22,139 bases of DNA from the NCBI GenBank assembly GCA_945870015.1, contig CAMBQS010000009.1, positions 1 to 22,139 of the forward strand, read 5' to 3'. The number at the start of each line of letters is the position of its first letter. Within the stretch, counting starts at the first letter, position 1. Position numbers and translations under genes: made by a program. The notes under the pieces are model-generated. The model saw nothing but the letters and a program-made list of their open reading frames with translations, was not told where the DNA came from and did no database searches. Shown here in pieces: positions 1 to 7,977 of this stretch. The stretch comes from Desulfocicer vacuolatum DSM 3385 (GTDB lineage: Bacteria; Desulfobacterota; Desulfobacteria; Desulfobacterales; SURF-7).

Positions 1-10
1 TGTCAGCCCT

Positions 11-1729
11 ATGATGTATTCTATGAGATTGTTTTGTTTTATGCTGGTTCTTATGATCTGCTTTTTTCCTTCCGTTGCCTTTTCATATGATATCTCATTG
101 AGCTGGGATGAGGGTTCGGATGATGTTGATGGATATAAAGTGTTTATGAGGGTTCAAGGACAGGAGTATGATTATAATGCTCCTGTATTCCAAGGAGATG
201 CAGGAAGCTGTACAATAACGGGATTAAATCTTGATGTACAGTATTTTTTTGTGGCTCGTTCCTATCTTGTTACCGATGATGGAAGCATTGATTCGGAAAA
301 TTCAAATGAGATCAGCTATAGTAAAATCACTCCTGCTCCGGTTATAGATACACCAGATGAGGATACGGCCCAGGATTCAGAGCCTGTTGAAAATCCCGTT
401 TCTGAAACAGTTGATGATTCATCGGATGATAATACGGAGCAGAGTTCAGATCCTATCGTGAATCCTGTTGCTGAAACGGTTGAGGATTCATCGGATGATA
501 ATACGGAGCAGAGTTCAGATCCTATCGTGAATCCCGTTACTGAAACAGTCGTGGATTCATCAGATGATGATACTGCCCAGGTTTCAGATCCAGTTGTGAA
601 TCCCAATCCCGAAACAGTTACGGATGCAGAGGACACTGTAGATGAAAGCATACAGGATGTGATTACAGATACGGATACCTCTGATGATGGTTCAATGGTT
701 TTAAAAAACATATCCTCCTATCAACCGGTTTTGGTTTCTCCTGAGAAAGGTTTGACTCAAACAACCGTAACCCCGACCTTGAAAACACTGGCATACAGTG
801 TTTCAACACAGAACAATATACACAGTCTGACGGAATGGCAGATCAGCAGGGATATGGATTTTCGATCCATGGTATTTCAAAAGAAAAGCAGTTCCTCATT
901 GACAGAGTTGAACGTACCGCAGTTGATTCTGGATGGGAACACAACCTATTTCTGGAGAGTTCGTTTCTTTGATAACACAAATACAGCTTCTGAATGGTCG
1001 GATTCACGGGAATTTACAACCGGTATCGTCACCGATTCCGAGGATGGAGATCAGGATGGTGTTCCGGACGATCTGGAGGTTGATGCACAAGTGGACCTCG
1101 ACCTTAATGGAATCCCGGATATCCAGCAGAATGATATCAAATGCATGAGTACATCGATGGGAAGCAGTCAGGTCGGGGTTGGACTCGAATCCGGGGATGG
1201 AACAGTGGATATGATTCAGTCCATTGACTGGGATCTGATCGGAGATTCGGAAAATCGTCCAAAAAAGATGCCGATGAACCTGATCGGGTTCAGACTTCTG
1301 GTTGAAACCGGAGCAGAAGTTGAGGTGGTTATCTATTTCTCTGAAAGACTTCCGAACAACGCAAAATGGTTTAAGCATGACATTCAGGATGGATGGCAGG
1401 ATATTTCAGAACATACTGTTTTTACCCATACCAAAGACGGCCGTACAAAGGTTACCTTTACCCTCAAAGATGGTGGATTCGGAGATGAAGATGGTGTAGC
1501 CAATGGCGTGATTGTTGATCCTTCAGGCCCGGGGTTCTCATCCCTTGAAGAAACCGTTACAGATACCATTGGCACCTCTGACAACGTAAGTTCAGAGTCG
1601 GGTTCAGGCGGAGGTTGTTTTATCGGAACAGGGAGCGAAAGCCATGATACACCCGCAGCTCTGTATGTTCTCTCTGTTTTTTTCTTTGTAACATCTGTAA
1701 CCGGACTGGTTGGTATCCGAAGAGGATAA
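11..1729 (+). CDS. Exported surface protein: FN3-like domains, acidic repeats, choice-of-anchor-U region, CFI-box-type C-terminus
   Basis: Residues 1-25 form a signal peptide with a likely cut after VAFS. Residues 27-105 look like a fibronectin type III domain, and 240-337 like a second one (YFWRVRFFD, SEWS). Between them lies an acidic Ser/Asp/Thr/Pro linker with 23-residue repeats. Residues 343-370 (DGDQDGVPDDLE, DLDLNGIPD) resemble calcium-binding thrombospondin type 3 repeats. Residues about 380-508 match choice-of-anchor-U domains, including DGGFGDEDGVANG. The end has GGGCFIGTGS (533-542), a hydrophobic segment and a basic tail, the layout of CFI-box-type sorting signals. The protein is probably exported and anchored or processed at the surface; its ligand is unknown. 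Only 10 bases precede the first ATG, so no ribosome binding site can be judged, and ATGs at 14 and 23 are alternatives. A terminator follows. Confidence 0.8.
   Translation: MMYSMRLFCFMLVLMICFFPSVAFSYDISLSWDEGSDDVDGYKVFMRVQGQEYDYNAPVFQGDAGSCTITGLNLDVQYFFVARSYLVTDDGSIDSENSNEISYSKITPAPVIDTPDEDTAQDSEPVENPVSETVDDSSDDNTEQSSDPIVNPVAETVEDSSDDNTEQSSDPIVNPVTETVVDSSDDDTAQVSDPVVNPNPETVTDAEDTVDESIQDVITDTDTSDDGSMVLKNISSYQPVLVSPEKGLTQTTVTPTLKTLAYSVSTQNNIHSLTEWQISRDMDFRSMVFQKKSSSSLTELNVPQLILDGNTTYFWRVRFFDNTNTASEWSDSREFTTGIVTDSEDGDQDGVPDDLEVDAQVDLDLNGIPDIQQNDIKCMSTSMGSSQVGVGLESGDGTVDMIQSIDWDLIGDSENRPKKMPMNLIGFRLLVETGAEVEVVIYFSERLPNNAKWFKHDIQDGWQDISEHTVFTHTKDGRTKVTFTLKDGGFGDEDGVANGVIVDPSGPGFSSLEETVTDTIGTSDNVSSESGSGGGCFIGTGSESHDTPAALYVLSVFFFVTSVTGLVGIRRG
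377..631 (+). repeat. In-frame 69-bp tandem repeats coding an acidic linker
   Basis: Three full 69-bp units (377-445, 446-514, 515-583) and a partial fourth unit lie inside the surface-protein gene. Each codes 23 residues of the form S-D-P-x-V-N-P-x-x-E-T-V-x-D-S-S-D-D-x-T. Neighbouring units are close at the DNA level as well as in protein, so duplication looks recent and the copy number may vary between strains. The encoded segment is very acidic and is probably an unstructured spacer between the two FN3-like domains. Confidence 0.85.
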
Positions 1730-1755
1730 TCGTTACCGGACTATAAGCGTAACAG

Positions 1756-1790
1756 AAAGGCAGCGTATTAAAACGCTGCCTTTTTTATTT
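1756..1790 (+). terminator. Intrinsic terminator after the surface protein gene
   Basis: An 11-bp perfect stem (1756-1766 pairing with 1773-1783, core GGCAGCGT / ACGCTGCC) closes a 6-base loop (ATTAAA) and runs into a T-rich tract (TTTTTTATTT). It begins 27 bases after the stop codon and separates the surface-protein gene from the AMMECR1 gene. Confidence 0.9.
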
Positions 1791-1927
1791 GAAATCAGTC
1801 TATCTGCTGAAAAGCTTCCTTCCTGATATTGTTTATTACGGATTCTTTCATATTTTGGTTTTTATTATCCATAATTTTTGCTATTTTCCAGTATCATGAT
1901 CCAAAATTCATGGAATGGAGAACAGCT

Positions 1928-2614
1928 ATGGAAAAAAAACAAACCATTTCTGCTTTGGTTTATTTGCTGATGATATGCCTTGGCCCTTTATGTTGTGTTT
2001 CTGCACAGGAAGAAAAACTTTCCGAGTCCGACAAGGAAGCATTGCTTGTTTTGGCAAGAAAAACCCTTACCCAATATCTGAAAGATGGCAATCTGCCCCG
2101 GATTGATGAACATCGACTAAGCAAAAACCTTCGGGAAAACGGGGCATGCTTTGTTACCTTGCTCAAAAAAGGAAGCGGTTTGAGAGGTTGTATCGGTATT
2201 TTTCAGAGAACCGATCCGCTCTATCGGAATGTGATGGGCCGGGCCATTGCTGCTGCATTGCAGGATTCACGATTCCCTGCTGTAACATATGACGAACTCA
2301 AGGATATCAAACTGGATATCAGTGTGCTGACCGAACCGGAAAACCTGAAGTTTACATCCCCGGATGATCTTCTGAAGAAGCTGCGTCCGCTAAAAGATGG
2401 TGTGATTCTGAAAACGAGGTTCGGCAGTTCAACGTTTCTACCCCAGGTTTGGGAGCAACTGCCGGATAAAGAGGAATTTTTGTTCCATCTGTGTCAGAAG
2501 CACGGAGCCCCGGGGATGATCTGGAAGGAGGAACCGGATAAAATTCAGGTTCAGATTTATCAGGCGATTGTTTTTGGAGAAAAAGAGTTTGGCGGGCCAA
2601 AGGATATAAAATGA
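1928..2614 (+). CDS. AMMECR1-domain protein (AmmeMemoRadiSam system protein A type) with a signal peptide
   Basis: The protein has 228 residues from this start. Residues 73-218 carry the AMMECR1 fold, with the hallmark LRGCIG at 85-90, then SRFPAV, LDISVL, a KDGVIL strand and FLPQVWEQLPDKEEFL. In many genomes this family is encoded with Memo-like and radical SAM partners, but its reaction is not established; neither partner is visible here. The unusual point is the N-terminus: a charged start, a hydrophobic stretch and VSAQ near residue 26 make a good signal peptide, so this copy is probably exported. The ATG at 1928 follows GGAG by 7 bases; the frame also stays open up to a TTG at 1829 and an ATG at 1910. 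Its stop overlaps the next start (ATGA), so the two are probably co-translated. Confidence 0.85.
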   Translation: MEKKQTISALVYLLMICLGPLCCVSAQEEKLSESDKEALLVLARKTLTQYLKDGNLPRIDEHRLSKNLRENGACFVTLLKKGSGLRGCIGIFQRTDPLYRNVMGRAIAAALQDSRFPAVTYDELKDIKLDISVLTEPENLKFTSPDDLLKKLRPLKDGVILKTRFGSSTFLPQVWEQLPDKEEFLFHLCQKHGAPGMIWKEEPDKIQVQIYQAIVFGEKEFGGPKDIK

Positions 2615-3135
2615 GAATGGATCGAATATGGGGAAATAGTTATGCGGAACTTTTAATCTGCCGGATAAGCTGTATTGTTATTTTTGAAATTGGGGTTGTT
2701 TTTTTTATCTGTTCTTGTGCCTCCCTGTCTGGAAAACAGAATGCCGGGAATGAAAGAAAAAGCGCTCACCTGAAAATTAAATCAAAAGGAATGGCCCCAC
2801 AGGACAGTAAAAAACCGGATCTTTTGATCAAATACATACAATATTCCATAGACGGCAGCTTGCTCGGAGCCCATGACCTCACAAAGGATTACGAGAGAAC
2901 CATTGATCTTGATCCAGGAGAGCATGTTCTCCATGTTGAGCGGCTTCAGAAAGGAATTTTAAGCGCAAGGGCACTGATCCTGGATGAAGGTGACTGCTAT
3001 GCGTTTACGATACTGAATGGACAATCCGGAGTATTTGAAGGAATAGCACTGCCTGGAAAGAAATGGAATTCAATAGGCTTTACAGGCGTCCGGTCCTGGA
3101 AAAAAACAGACAGCGTTTCCCGGTGTACCAACTGA
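2611..3135 (+). CDS. Hypothetical small lipoprotein or membrane-anchored periplasmic protein
   Basis: The protein has 174 residues. The start ATG overlaps the AMMECR1 stop by 4 bases and is preceded by AAAGGA six bases upstream. A hydrophobic segment (about 20-36) ends in ICSC-A-S, a near-lipobox with an unusual Cys at position -2, so it may be lipidated at Cys36 or kept as a signal anchor. The soluble part (residues 67-160) is predicted mostly beta and contains YSIDG and LDPGEHVLHVERL, which loosely resemble PEGA or DUF2846-like lipoprotein repeats. I do not recognise the family. Its tie to the exported AMMECR1 protein suggests the two work in the same compartment. Confidence 0.65.
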   Translation: MRMDRIWGNSYAELLICRISCIVIFEIGVVFFICSCASLSGKQNAGNERKSAHLKIKSKGMAPQDSKKPDLLIKYIQYSIDGSLLGAHDLTKDYERTIDLDPGEHVLHVERLQKGILSARALILDEGDCYAFTILNGQSGVFEGIALPGKKWNSIGFTGVRSWKKTDSVSRCTN

Positions 3136-3155
3136 AACAGAAATAGGCTTTTTTT

Positions 3156-3917
3156 TTAATCCGCATCCATCCATGCTGGAAATGATTGGCGATAATCTGC
3201 AAGGAGTTTATAAGACAAATCGGCATTTAGTATTATTGGGATGCTGTTTTTTTCAACCAGATCATTTCCAAGTGGATCGATCAGGCAGGAATCACCTTGA
3301 TAAGCCAGCCCGTTTCCATCTGTACCCACGATATTCACGGCAGCAACATAACACTGATTTTCGATTGCTCTTGCCTTCAGGAGGGCATTCCAGTGAGGGG
3401 CCCGCTTTTGAGGCCAGTTGGCTATGAAGACGGCCACATCAAATTGATTGTTGAAGTTTCTTGTCCATAGCGGGAAGCGTAGATCATAACAGATAAACGG
3501 CCGGATTTTCCATCCGGAAAGTTCCACGGTAATCCGTTCGGTTCCCGGGGTAAATACCTTTTCTTCACCGGCATACCGGAACAGATGCTTTTTGTCGTAG
3601 CAAAAGATCATCCCGTCTGGTCTGGCCCAGATCAGCCGGTTATAAAATTTGTCCTGCTCCCGGATGATTATGCTTCCTGTGATATCTGCGTTTTTTTGAC
3701 TGGCTTTTTTGAGCAGCCAGGAGACTGCTTTTCCATCCATATCCTGAGCCAGGGGTTCTGCATTCATGGAAAAACCGGTTGTAAACATCTCCGGAAGAAT
3801 AATAAGATCCGTATGATCCAAAATGGCATTGATCTTCTGATCAAACATTTCAAGGTTCGCATCCAGGTCATTCCAGAACAGGGCTGTCTGAATCAGTGTG
3901 ATGTTTAAATCCTGCAT
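3156..3917 (-). CDS. Carbon-nitrogen hydrolase, omega-amidase (YafV/MtnU-like)
   Basis: This is a 253-residue single-domain nitrilase-superfamily enzyme of the usual omega-amidase length. The catalytic triad is intact: Glu43 in LPEMF, Lys109 in YDKKHLF and Cys143 in ICYDLRFP. NWPQKRAPHW and the late YQGDS motif also fit the YafV branch. These enzymes hydrolyse 2-oxoglutaramate or 2-oxosuccinamate, the products of glutamine or asparagine transaminases, to the 2-oxo acid and ammonia. No signal peptide is seen, so it is cytoplasmic. Its start lies inside the end of an aminotransferase remnant (13-base overlap), the usual arrangement of a coupled pair, but here the partner gene is broken. Transcription may now come from the ABC exporter genes upstream. 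It converges on the lipoprotein gene, with 20 bases between the stops. Confidence 0.88.
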   Translation of the reverse strand: MQDLNITLIQTALFWNDLDANLEMFDQKINAILDHTDLIILPEMFTTGFSMNAEPLAQDMDGKAVSWLLKKASQKNADITGSIIIREQDKFYNRLIWARPDGMIFCYDKKHLFRYAGEEKVFTPGTERITVELSGWKIRPFICYDLRFPLWTRNFNNQFDVAVFIANWPQKRAPHWNALLKARAIENQCYVAAVNIVGTDGNGLAYQGDSCLIDPLGNDLVEKNSIPIILNADLSYKLLADYRQSFPAWMDAD

Positions 3918-4042
3918 AATATCTGCGCCGCCTTTTTCAGGGTGTCGTCTGTTTTGGCAAAACAGAACCGTAGCACTTTGTTATCATCGTTTGTGTGATA
4001 AAAAACCGATGGCGGAATGGCCGCAATCCCATATTTTGTCGT
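3905..4042 (-). pseudogene. C-terminal remnant of a PLP-dependent (methionine/glutamine-type) aminotransferase
   Basis: The last 45 or so codons of an aminotransferase are readable in one frame: TKYGIAAIPPSVFY, then KVLRFCFAKTDDTLKKAAQIL. This matches the C-terminal block of YbdL/KAT-type aminotransferases (GVAAIPLSVF ... LIRLCFAKKE.TL..AAERL). No start codon, PLP lysine or upstream domain remains. Similarity begins within a few bases of the permease stop (4044-4046) and is in a different frame from the permease, so the breakpoint is near 4043. Its stop overlaps the omega-amidase start, which preserves the old gene-pair junction. Identification is from remembered family motifs, without a database search. 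Confidence 0.75.
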
Positions 4043-4043
4043 A

Positions 4044-5108
4044 TCATTCGTCGTTCCATTTGAACAGGATTGAACCAGCCAAGAAAAAAAAGAAAGCCAT
4101 GACCGCAAGCATGGAAATCTGATATCGGATATCATACAGAGAAGCGCCGTCATTCATGATTTTTCTTGCCCCATCAATGAGGTGTGTCAGGGGTAAAAAC
4201 GCGGAGATTGTTTTTACCCAGGGTTTCGTGCCTTCCAGCGAAAACCAGACCTCAGAGAGGAACATCATAGGCCAGGATATCAGATTGAGTATCCCATTGG
4301 CAAACTCCTCACTGCTGCTCCGGGCTGCAATCACAAGCCCCACGGAGATCATACTGAAACCGCCGAGAAAAAAGACAGCCAGAAGACTCCAGTAAGATCC
4401 CTGACATCTGAAGTCAAACATTACCATGCATCCCAGAAAAACGATCAGTGTGGTCAGGGTAAGGAGATACATCCTTGAGATGATCTGTGCTGCCAGGAAT
4501 TCATATGGCCGCAGGGGGGTTACACTGAATCTTTTGAGTACACCGTTTTTCCGGTATCGCACAACGGTATAGCCCACACCATATAATGCGCTGAACATGA
4601 TGTTCATTCCCAGTACTCCCGGAAACAGCCATTCGGAGTAATGAATCTCGCTGCCGGTGATTTTTTTTCGTTTATACAAAGAGGTTTCGCAGGCCAGACC
4701 GGCTTGCAGCAGTTTTTCAACCATATACCCTTTGGGAGAAGTAGTACTGAGCCAGTATTGTCTGGTAGCCGGATTGATCAAAAAATCAATTCGATGGTGC
4801 TTGAGTTTGTCCAGGGCGGTTTGAAAAACGGGAAAATCGATAAATTCAGTATATTTTGATTTTTTAAACAGAAGAAGTTGAGTATCATCGGTCTTAGATC
4901 CCGCAATCTTTTCCGCATTCATATTTTGATTGGACGCCTGTTCATAAACAACACCGACCTTGTAAAGGACCTGCTGCTTTTCATTGAACATGATGCTGAA
5001 CCCGATAATAACCAGGAAAGGAAACAGCAGATTCCAGCCGTATGCGGCATGATCCCGGAAAAATTCGTTATTTCTTGCTTTGAATATGGTCCAGATTCTT
5101 CTGATCAT
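4044..5108 (-). CDS. ABC-2 type transporter permease
   Basis: The protein has 354 residues. An N-terminal membrane helix (about 25-42) is followed by an extracytoplasmic region of roughly 120 residues, then a cluster of about five helices from residue 165 to the end. RKNGVLKRFSVTPLRPYEFLAAQ lies between the first of these and is typical of ABC2_membrane (NatB/DrrB-like) permeases. FNEKQ near residue 42 and the C-terminal LTHLIDGARKI also fit the family. It probably forms the membrane part of an exporter with the ATPase encoded 14 bases upstream; the cargo is unknown. No strong ribosome binding site is seen before the ATG, so it may depend on coupling. Its stop sits directly against the aminotransferase remnant, making this the edge of a rearrangement. 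Confidence 0.88.
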   Translation of the reverse strand: MIRRIWTIFKARNNEFFRDHAAYGWNLLFPFLVIIGFSIMFNEKQQVLYKVGVVYEQASNQNMNAEKIAGSKTDDTQLLLFKKSKYTEFIDFPVFQTALDKLKHHRIDFLINPATRQYWLSTTSPKGYMVEKLLQAGLACETSLYKRKKITGSEIHYSEWLFPGVLGMNIMFSALYGVGYTVVRYRKNGVLKRFSVTPLRPYEFLAAQIISRMYLLTLTTLIVFLGCMVMFDFRCQGSYWSLLAVFFLGGFSMISVGLVIAARSSSEEFANGILNLISWPMMFLSEVWFSLEGTKPWVKTISAFLPLTHLIDGARKIMNDGASLYDIRYQISMLAVMAFFFFLAGSILFKWNDE

Positions 5109-5122
5109 AATAAAATCGTATT

Positions 5123-6007
5123 CTACGCTCTCAGTTTTTTTCCGGTCAGTTTTAAAAACAGATCTTCCAGGTTCTGGGGCCGGACTGTCATGTTTGAAAG
5201 ATCGACCTTGTTGTCCAAAAGAATTTTTATGCTTTGGTTCAGGTTTTCTGTATAGATTTCAACACCATCTTGAATTTTGATCCATTTGGAAGAAACACGA
5301 TCCAGAATATCGTCATCCGGCGGCGATGCAAGAATGATCGTTGTGTTATTGCACTGCTCATTCAGGAGTTTTTCCGGCGGGCCGTCGGCGATGATTTTTC
5401 CATAATCCATGATGGCAACCCTGTCACACAATATCTGAGCCTCTTCCATGTAGTGTGTGGTCAGGATGACGGTCTTCTTTTTTTCTTTGATCTGATAAAC
5501 AATATCCCAGAGATGTCTCCTGGACTGAGGGTCGAGTCCGGTAGTCGGTTCATCCAGAAAGATCAGTTCCGGGTCGTTGGCAAGCGCCATGGCAAGCAGA
5601 AGCCGCTGTTTTTGTCCACCGGAAATTTTCCGGTTATCCTGCTTTAAAATCGGCTCTAGATGACAGATTTTGATCAATTCGCGGATATCGGATTTTCGGC
5701 CATAGAGATTTCGAAAAGTTTCAAGGGTTTCCAAGACAGATAAATAATCCGGCAATTCGGTATTTTGAAACTGTATCCCTGTTTCTTTTCGAAAATCAGC
5801 TCCTCTGGGTTTTCCTTTATAGAGAATTTCACCTGAAGTCATTGATCGAATGCCTTCAATCATCTCAATCGTCGTGGTTTTGCCTGCTCCATTCGGTCCA
5901 AGAAGGCCCATACAGGTTCCTTCTTCAATGGAAAATGAAACACCATTTACCGCCTGGATGTTGGAATAGTGTTTTGTAAGATTTTTGACTTCAAGGACAA
6001 TATTCAT
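5123..6007 (-). CDS. ABC transporter ATP-binding protein (ABC-2 exporter class)
   Basis: From the ATG at 6007 the protein has 294 residues. It has Walker A GPNGAGKT (37-44), signature ISGGQKQR (128-135), Walker B LIFLDEP (148-154), the D-loop TTGLDPQ and a switch His in TTHYMEEA (185). The C-terminal stretch (210-294, ending NLEDLFLKLTGKKL) is usual for NodI/DrrA/CcmA-type exporter ATPases. All residues needed for ATP hydrolysis are visible, so it should power the permease encoded just downstream. A TTG at 6019 would add four residues; neither start has a clear Shine-Dalgarno, and the ATG gives the normal family N-terminus (MNIVLEVKNLTKHY). Confidence 0.9.
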   Translation of the reverse strand: MNIVLEVKNLTKHYSNIQAVNGVSFSIEEGTCMGLLGPNGAGKTTTIEMIEGIRSMTSGEILYKGKPRGADFRKETGIQFQNTELPDYLSVLETLETFRNLYGRKSDIRELIKICHLEPILKQDNRKISGGQKQRLLLAMALANDPELIFLDEPTTGLDPQSRRHLWDIVYQIKEKKKTVILTTHYMEEAQILCDRVAIMDYGKIIADGPPEKLLNEQCNNTTIILASPPDDDILDRVSSKWIKIQDGVEIYTENLNQSIKILLDNKVDLSNMTVRPQNLEDLFLKLTGKKLRA

Positions 6008-6054
6008 AAAAAATGCCAATCGGACGTTCGATTAAAACAAACAAGCAGATTTCT

Positions 6055-6082
6055 ATTATCACTTTCCAGGTCCGGGTTGCAA
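6055..6082 (-). promoter_or_regulatory. Weak candidate sigma70 promoter for the ABC exporter
   Basis: On the minus strand TTGCAA (6077-6082) and GATAAT (6055-6060) are separated by 16 bases, about 48 bases upstream of the ATPase start. These match 4/6 and 5/6 of the consensus. This is a visual match only. Confidence 0.3.
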
Positions 6083-6336
6083 CGCTTTTTACCCATTCCT
6101 TTTTTATAGAAACCCGAGCATTTCCGGTTATATTTCCAGATCAGGAAACATAGTATTCTTTTTTATACCCTGTGAATAAAAAATGACACCGGCTTCCATT
6201 TCTGTTTTTTGAGTAAGCGGGCAGAGGATTCATATAAATATGCCGGGGCATGTCTTTGTTAATATTTAGTATTTTTAGAACGTTATGGAGAAAACGGTTA
6301 TTTTTTGGGTGAGCCATGGAAAGATACAATATCCTA

Positions 6337-6352
6337 TGGCACGTAATTTGAA
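6337..6352 (+). promoter_or_regulatory. Sigma54-like (-24/-12) promoter element upstream of the mltD-like gene
   Basis: TGGCACG at 6337-6343 is a perfect -24 box. After 4 bases it is followed by TTGAA, against the consensus TTGCW. Spacing is exact, but the key C of the -12 GC pair is A, so activity is uncertain. Predicted transcription would begin near 6363, about 40 bases before the ATG at 6405. Confidence 0.4.
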
Positions 6353-6404
6353 CAAAGTAACCGCATAAAGATTGTGAATTCATACGCAAAGAGGAATAAA
6401 TTCC

Positions 6405-7949
6405 ATGAAGTATTTATCATATCCGATCTTGTTCGTGACGATTATTCTAAATTTTACCGGCTGTACTCATAGCCTTTATCTGGCCGGTCCTTCTGATAAC
6501 TTTAATGTGAAAAATAAGATCTTCGGGCTTCCGCAGAATATCATGCTGGTGGATGATGAAGACACCAATATCATTTCCAAATACCCTGGAGAGATTCAGG
6601 AACCGGAAGCCGGAAACAGCCTGTCTAAGATCGAAAAACCGTTTATAGATCCGGAAGTCCGGGAAGATTCAACAGGAATGGAACCAAACAAATCCCAGGG
6701 CATCCTGGATAGAGCGCTTGAGCATTGTAAAAATGCCCATAACTTCCGGGAGCAGGGAAAACTGGATGATGCGCTGAAAGAACTGGACCAGGCTTATTTT
6801 TTGATCGTAGATGTCAATACGGATCTTCTACCCAATCTGATGCAGCAGAAGGAGGATATTCGTTTCATGATATCCAAACGGATATTGGAAATTTATGCTG
6901 CTCAGGGTTCTGTTGTCACCGGGAACCATAAGGCCATCCCGATAACATTGAATCAATATACCCAAAGAGAGATTGATTCCTTTACTACCGGACGGGAGAG
7001 AAAATTTTTTCTGGAATCCTACAAACGATCCGGGCAGTATCGAAAGCAGATTGTGGAAGAGTTAAAAGCGGCTGGTCTGCCTGCTGAACTGTCCTGGCTT
7101 CCCCTGATCGAAAGCGGTTTTAAAACCAGGGCGCTGTCCAAGGCAAGGGCATTGGGATTATGGCAGTTCATACCGTCCACAGGATACAAATTCGGTCTGA
7201 ACAGAGACACCTTTATTGATGAACGGATGGATCCGGAAAAAGCCACCATCGCCGCCATTCTTTATCTTAAAGAACTTCATCAGCTTTTTGGAGACTGGGC
7301 CACAGTGCTGGCTGCCTATAACTGCGGAGAGGAAAGGGTGCTACGAATTATCCGGAGACAGAATGTAAATTATCTGGATAATTTTTGGGATTTATATGAA
7401 AAGTTGCCCAATGAGACCGCTCGATATGTTCCAAGGTTTCTGGCATGTCTGCATATCATCAATCATCCTGAAAAATACGGGCTTGAAAAAATTATGGTCG
7501 ACTCGCCCGTGGAATATGAATCCGTAATGATTCGGAAACAGTTGCATCTGAAGGATGCGGCAAAAGCAATGGCATTGCCTGAACAGGTGATTGCGGATCT
7601 GAATCCCGAACTTCGTCATAAAATCCTGCCTGGGAATGAATATCTGTTGCGGGTTCCGTTGAACAGCGCATCATTACTGCTGGCAAATGTCAAAAATCTT
7701 CCGGTTTCTTCCTTTGTTGTTGTTCAGAAAGAGTTACTTGCTCATCGCGTGAAACAGGGAGACTCCTTGTGGGGAATTGCGCGTAAATATGGAACATCTG
7801 TCCTGGCAATCCGGCAAATTAACCATCTGTCGCATAACAGGCTCAGTGCAGGTCAAATTTTGAAAATACCAAACCAATCCCAGAAGCAACTGGTCAATTT
7901 TCAATCCAATTCACCTGAAATCAGTTTGATCAATGCTACTGTTTTGTAG
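6405..7949 (+). CDS. mltD: Membrane-bound lytic murein transglycosylase D (MltD-like) lipoprotein with LysM
   Basis: The protein has 514 residues and an N-terminal lipoprotein signal ending FTGC (Cys20), so it is probably anchored in the outer membrane. A linker and helical segment (95-170) precede the SLT catalytic domain (about 205-360). The domain has LPLIESGF with catalytic Glu236, ALGLWQFIPSTGYKFGL (249-265), AAYNCGEERV (303-312) and ETARYVPRFLA (337-347), the MltD family signature. One LysM domain (446-489, HRVKQGDSLWGIA ... LSAGQILKIP) binds peptidoglycan; many MltD proteins have two or more. It should cleave the MurNAc-GlcNAc bond to give 1,6-anhydro products. The ATG follows GAGG by 10 bases. 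It appears monocistronic. Confidence 0.92.
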   Translation: MKYLSYPILFVTIILNFTGCTHSLYLAGPSDNFNVKNKIFGLPQNIMLVDDEDTNIISKYPGEIQEPEAGNSLSKIEKPFIDPEVREDSTGMEPNKSQGILDRALEHCKNAHNFREQGKLDDALKELDQAYFLIVDVNTDLLPNLMQQKEDIRFMISKRILEIYAAQGSVVTGNHKAIPITLNQYTQREIDSFTTGRERKFFLESYKRSGQYRKQIVEELKAAGLPAELSWLPLIESGFKTRALSKARALGLWQFIPSTGYKFGLNRDTFIDERMDPEKATIAAILYLKELHQLFGDWATVLAAYNCGEERVLRIIRRQNVNYLDNFWDLYEKLPNETARYVPRFLACLHIINHPEKYGLEKIMVDSPVEYESVMIRKQLHLKDAAKAMALPEQVIADLNPELRHKILPGNEYLLRVPLNSASLLLANVKNLPVSSFVVVQKELLAHRVKQGDSLWGIARKYGTSVLAIRQINHLSHNRLSAGQILKIPNQSQKQLVNFQSNSPEISLINATVL

Positions 7950-7977
7950 ATAGGGGGCAATCATTTGAAAACGGATA

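Larger units (their letters stand above)
6008..6404. other. Divergent intergenic region between the ABC exporter and the mltD-like gene
   Basis: This 397-base AT-rich stretch separates two divergent units and must hold both promoters. I see a weak sigma70-like candidate facing left and a sigma54-like element facing right. An 82-codon minus-strand frame (6141-6389) has no ribosome binding site and no recognisable motif, so it is not called. No structured RNA was recognised. Confidence 0.6.

Noticed and set aside
316..711. A 131-codon minus-strand frame over the acidic repeats
   Set aside because: It is the antisense shadow of the repeats; its Ser/Thr-rich product mirrors the repeat unit and it has no ribosome binding site.
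3100..3160. Possible bidirectional terminator between the convergent lipoprotein and amidase genes
   Set aside because: There is a T-run after the lipoprotein stop, but only a 5-bp stem with a 14-base loop (GTTTC/GAAAC) could be found, too weak to call.
4043..4153. N-terminal part of the frame that contains the aminotransferase remnant
   Set aside because: This portion is out of frame within the permease gene and has no similarity to the aminotransferase; only the part from about 4042 downward is the remnant.
6141..6389. An 82-codon minus-strand frame in the divergent intergenic region
   Set aside because: No Shine-Dalgarno before its ATG, no recognisable motif, and it crosses the likely promoter of the mltD-like gene.
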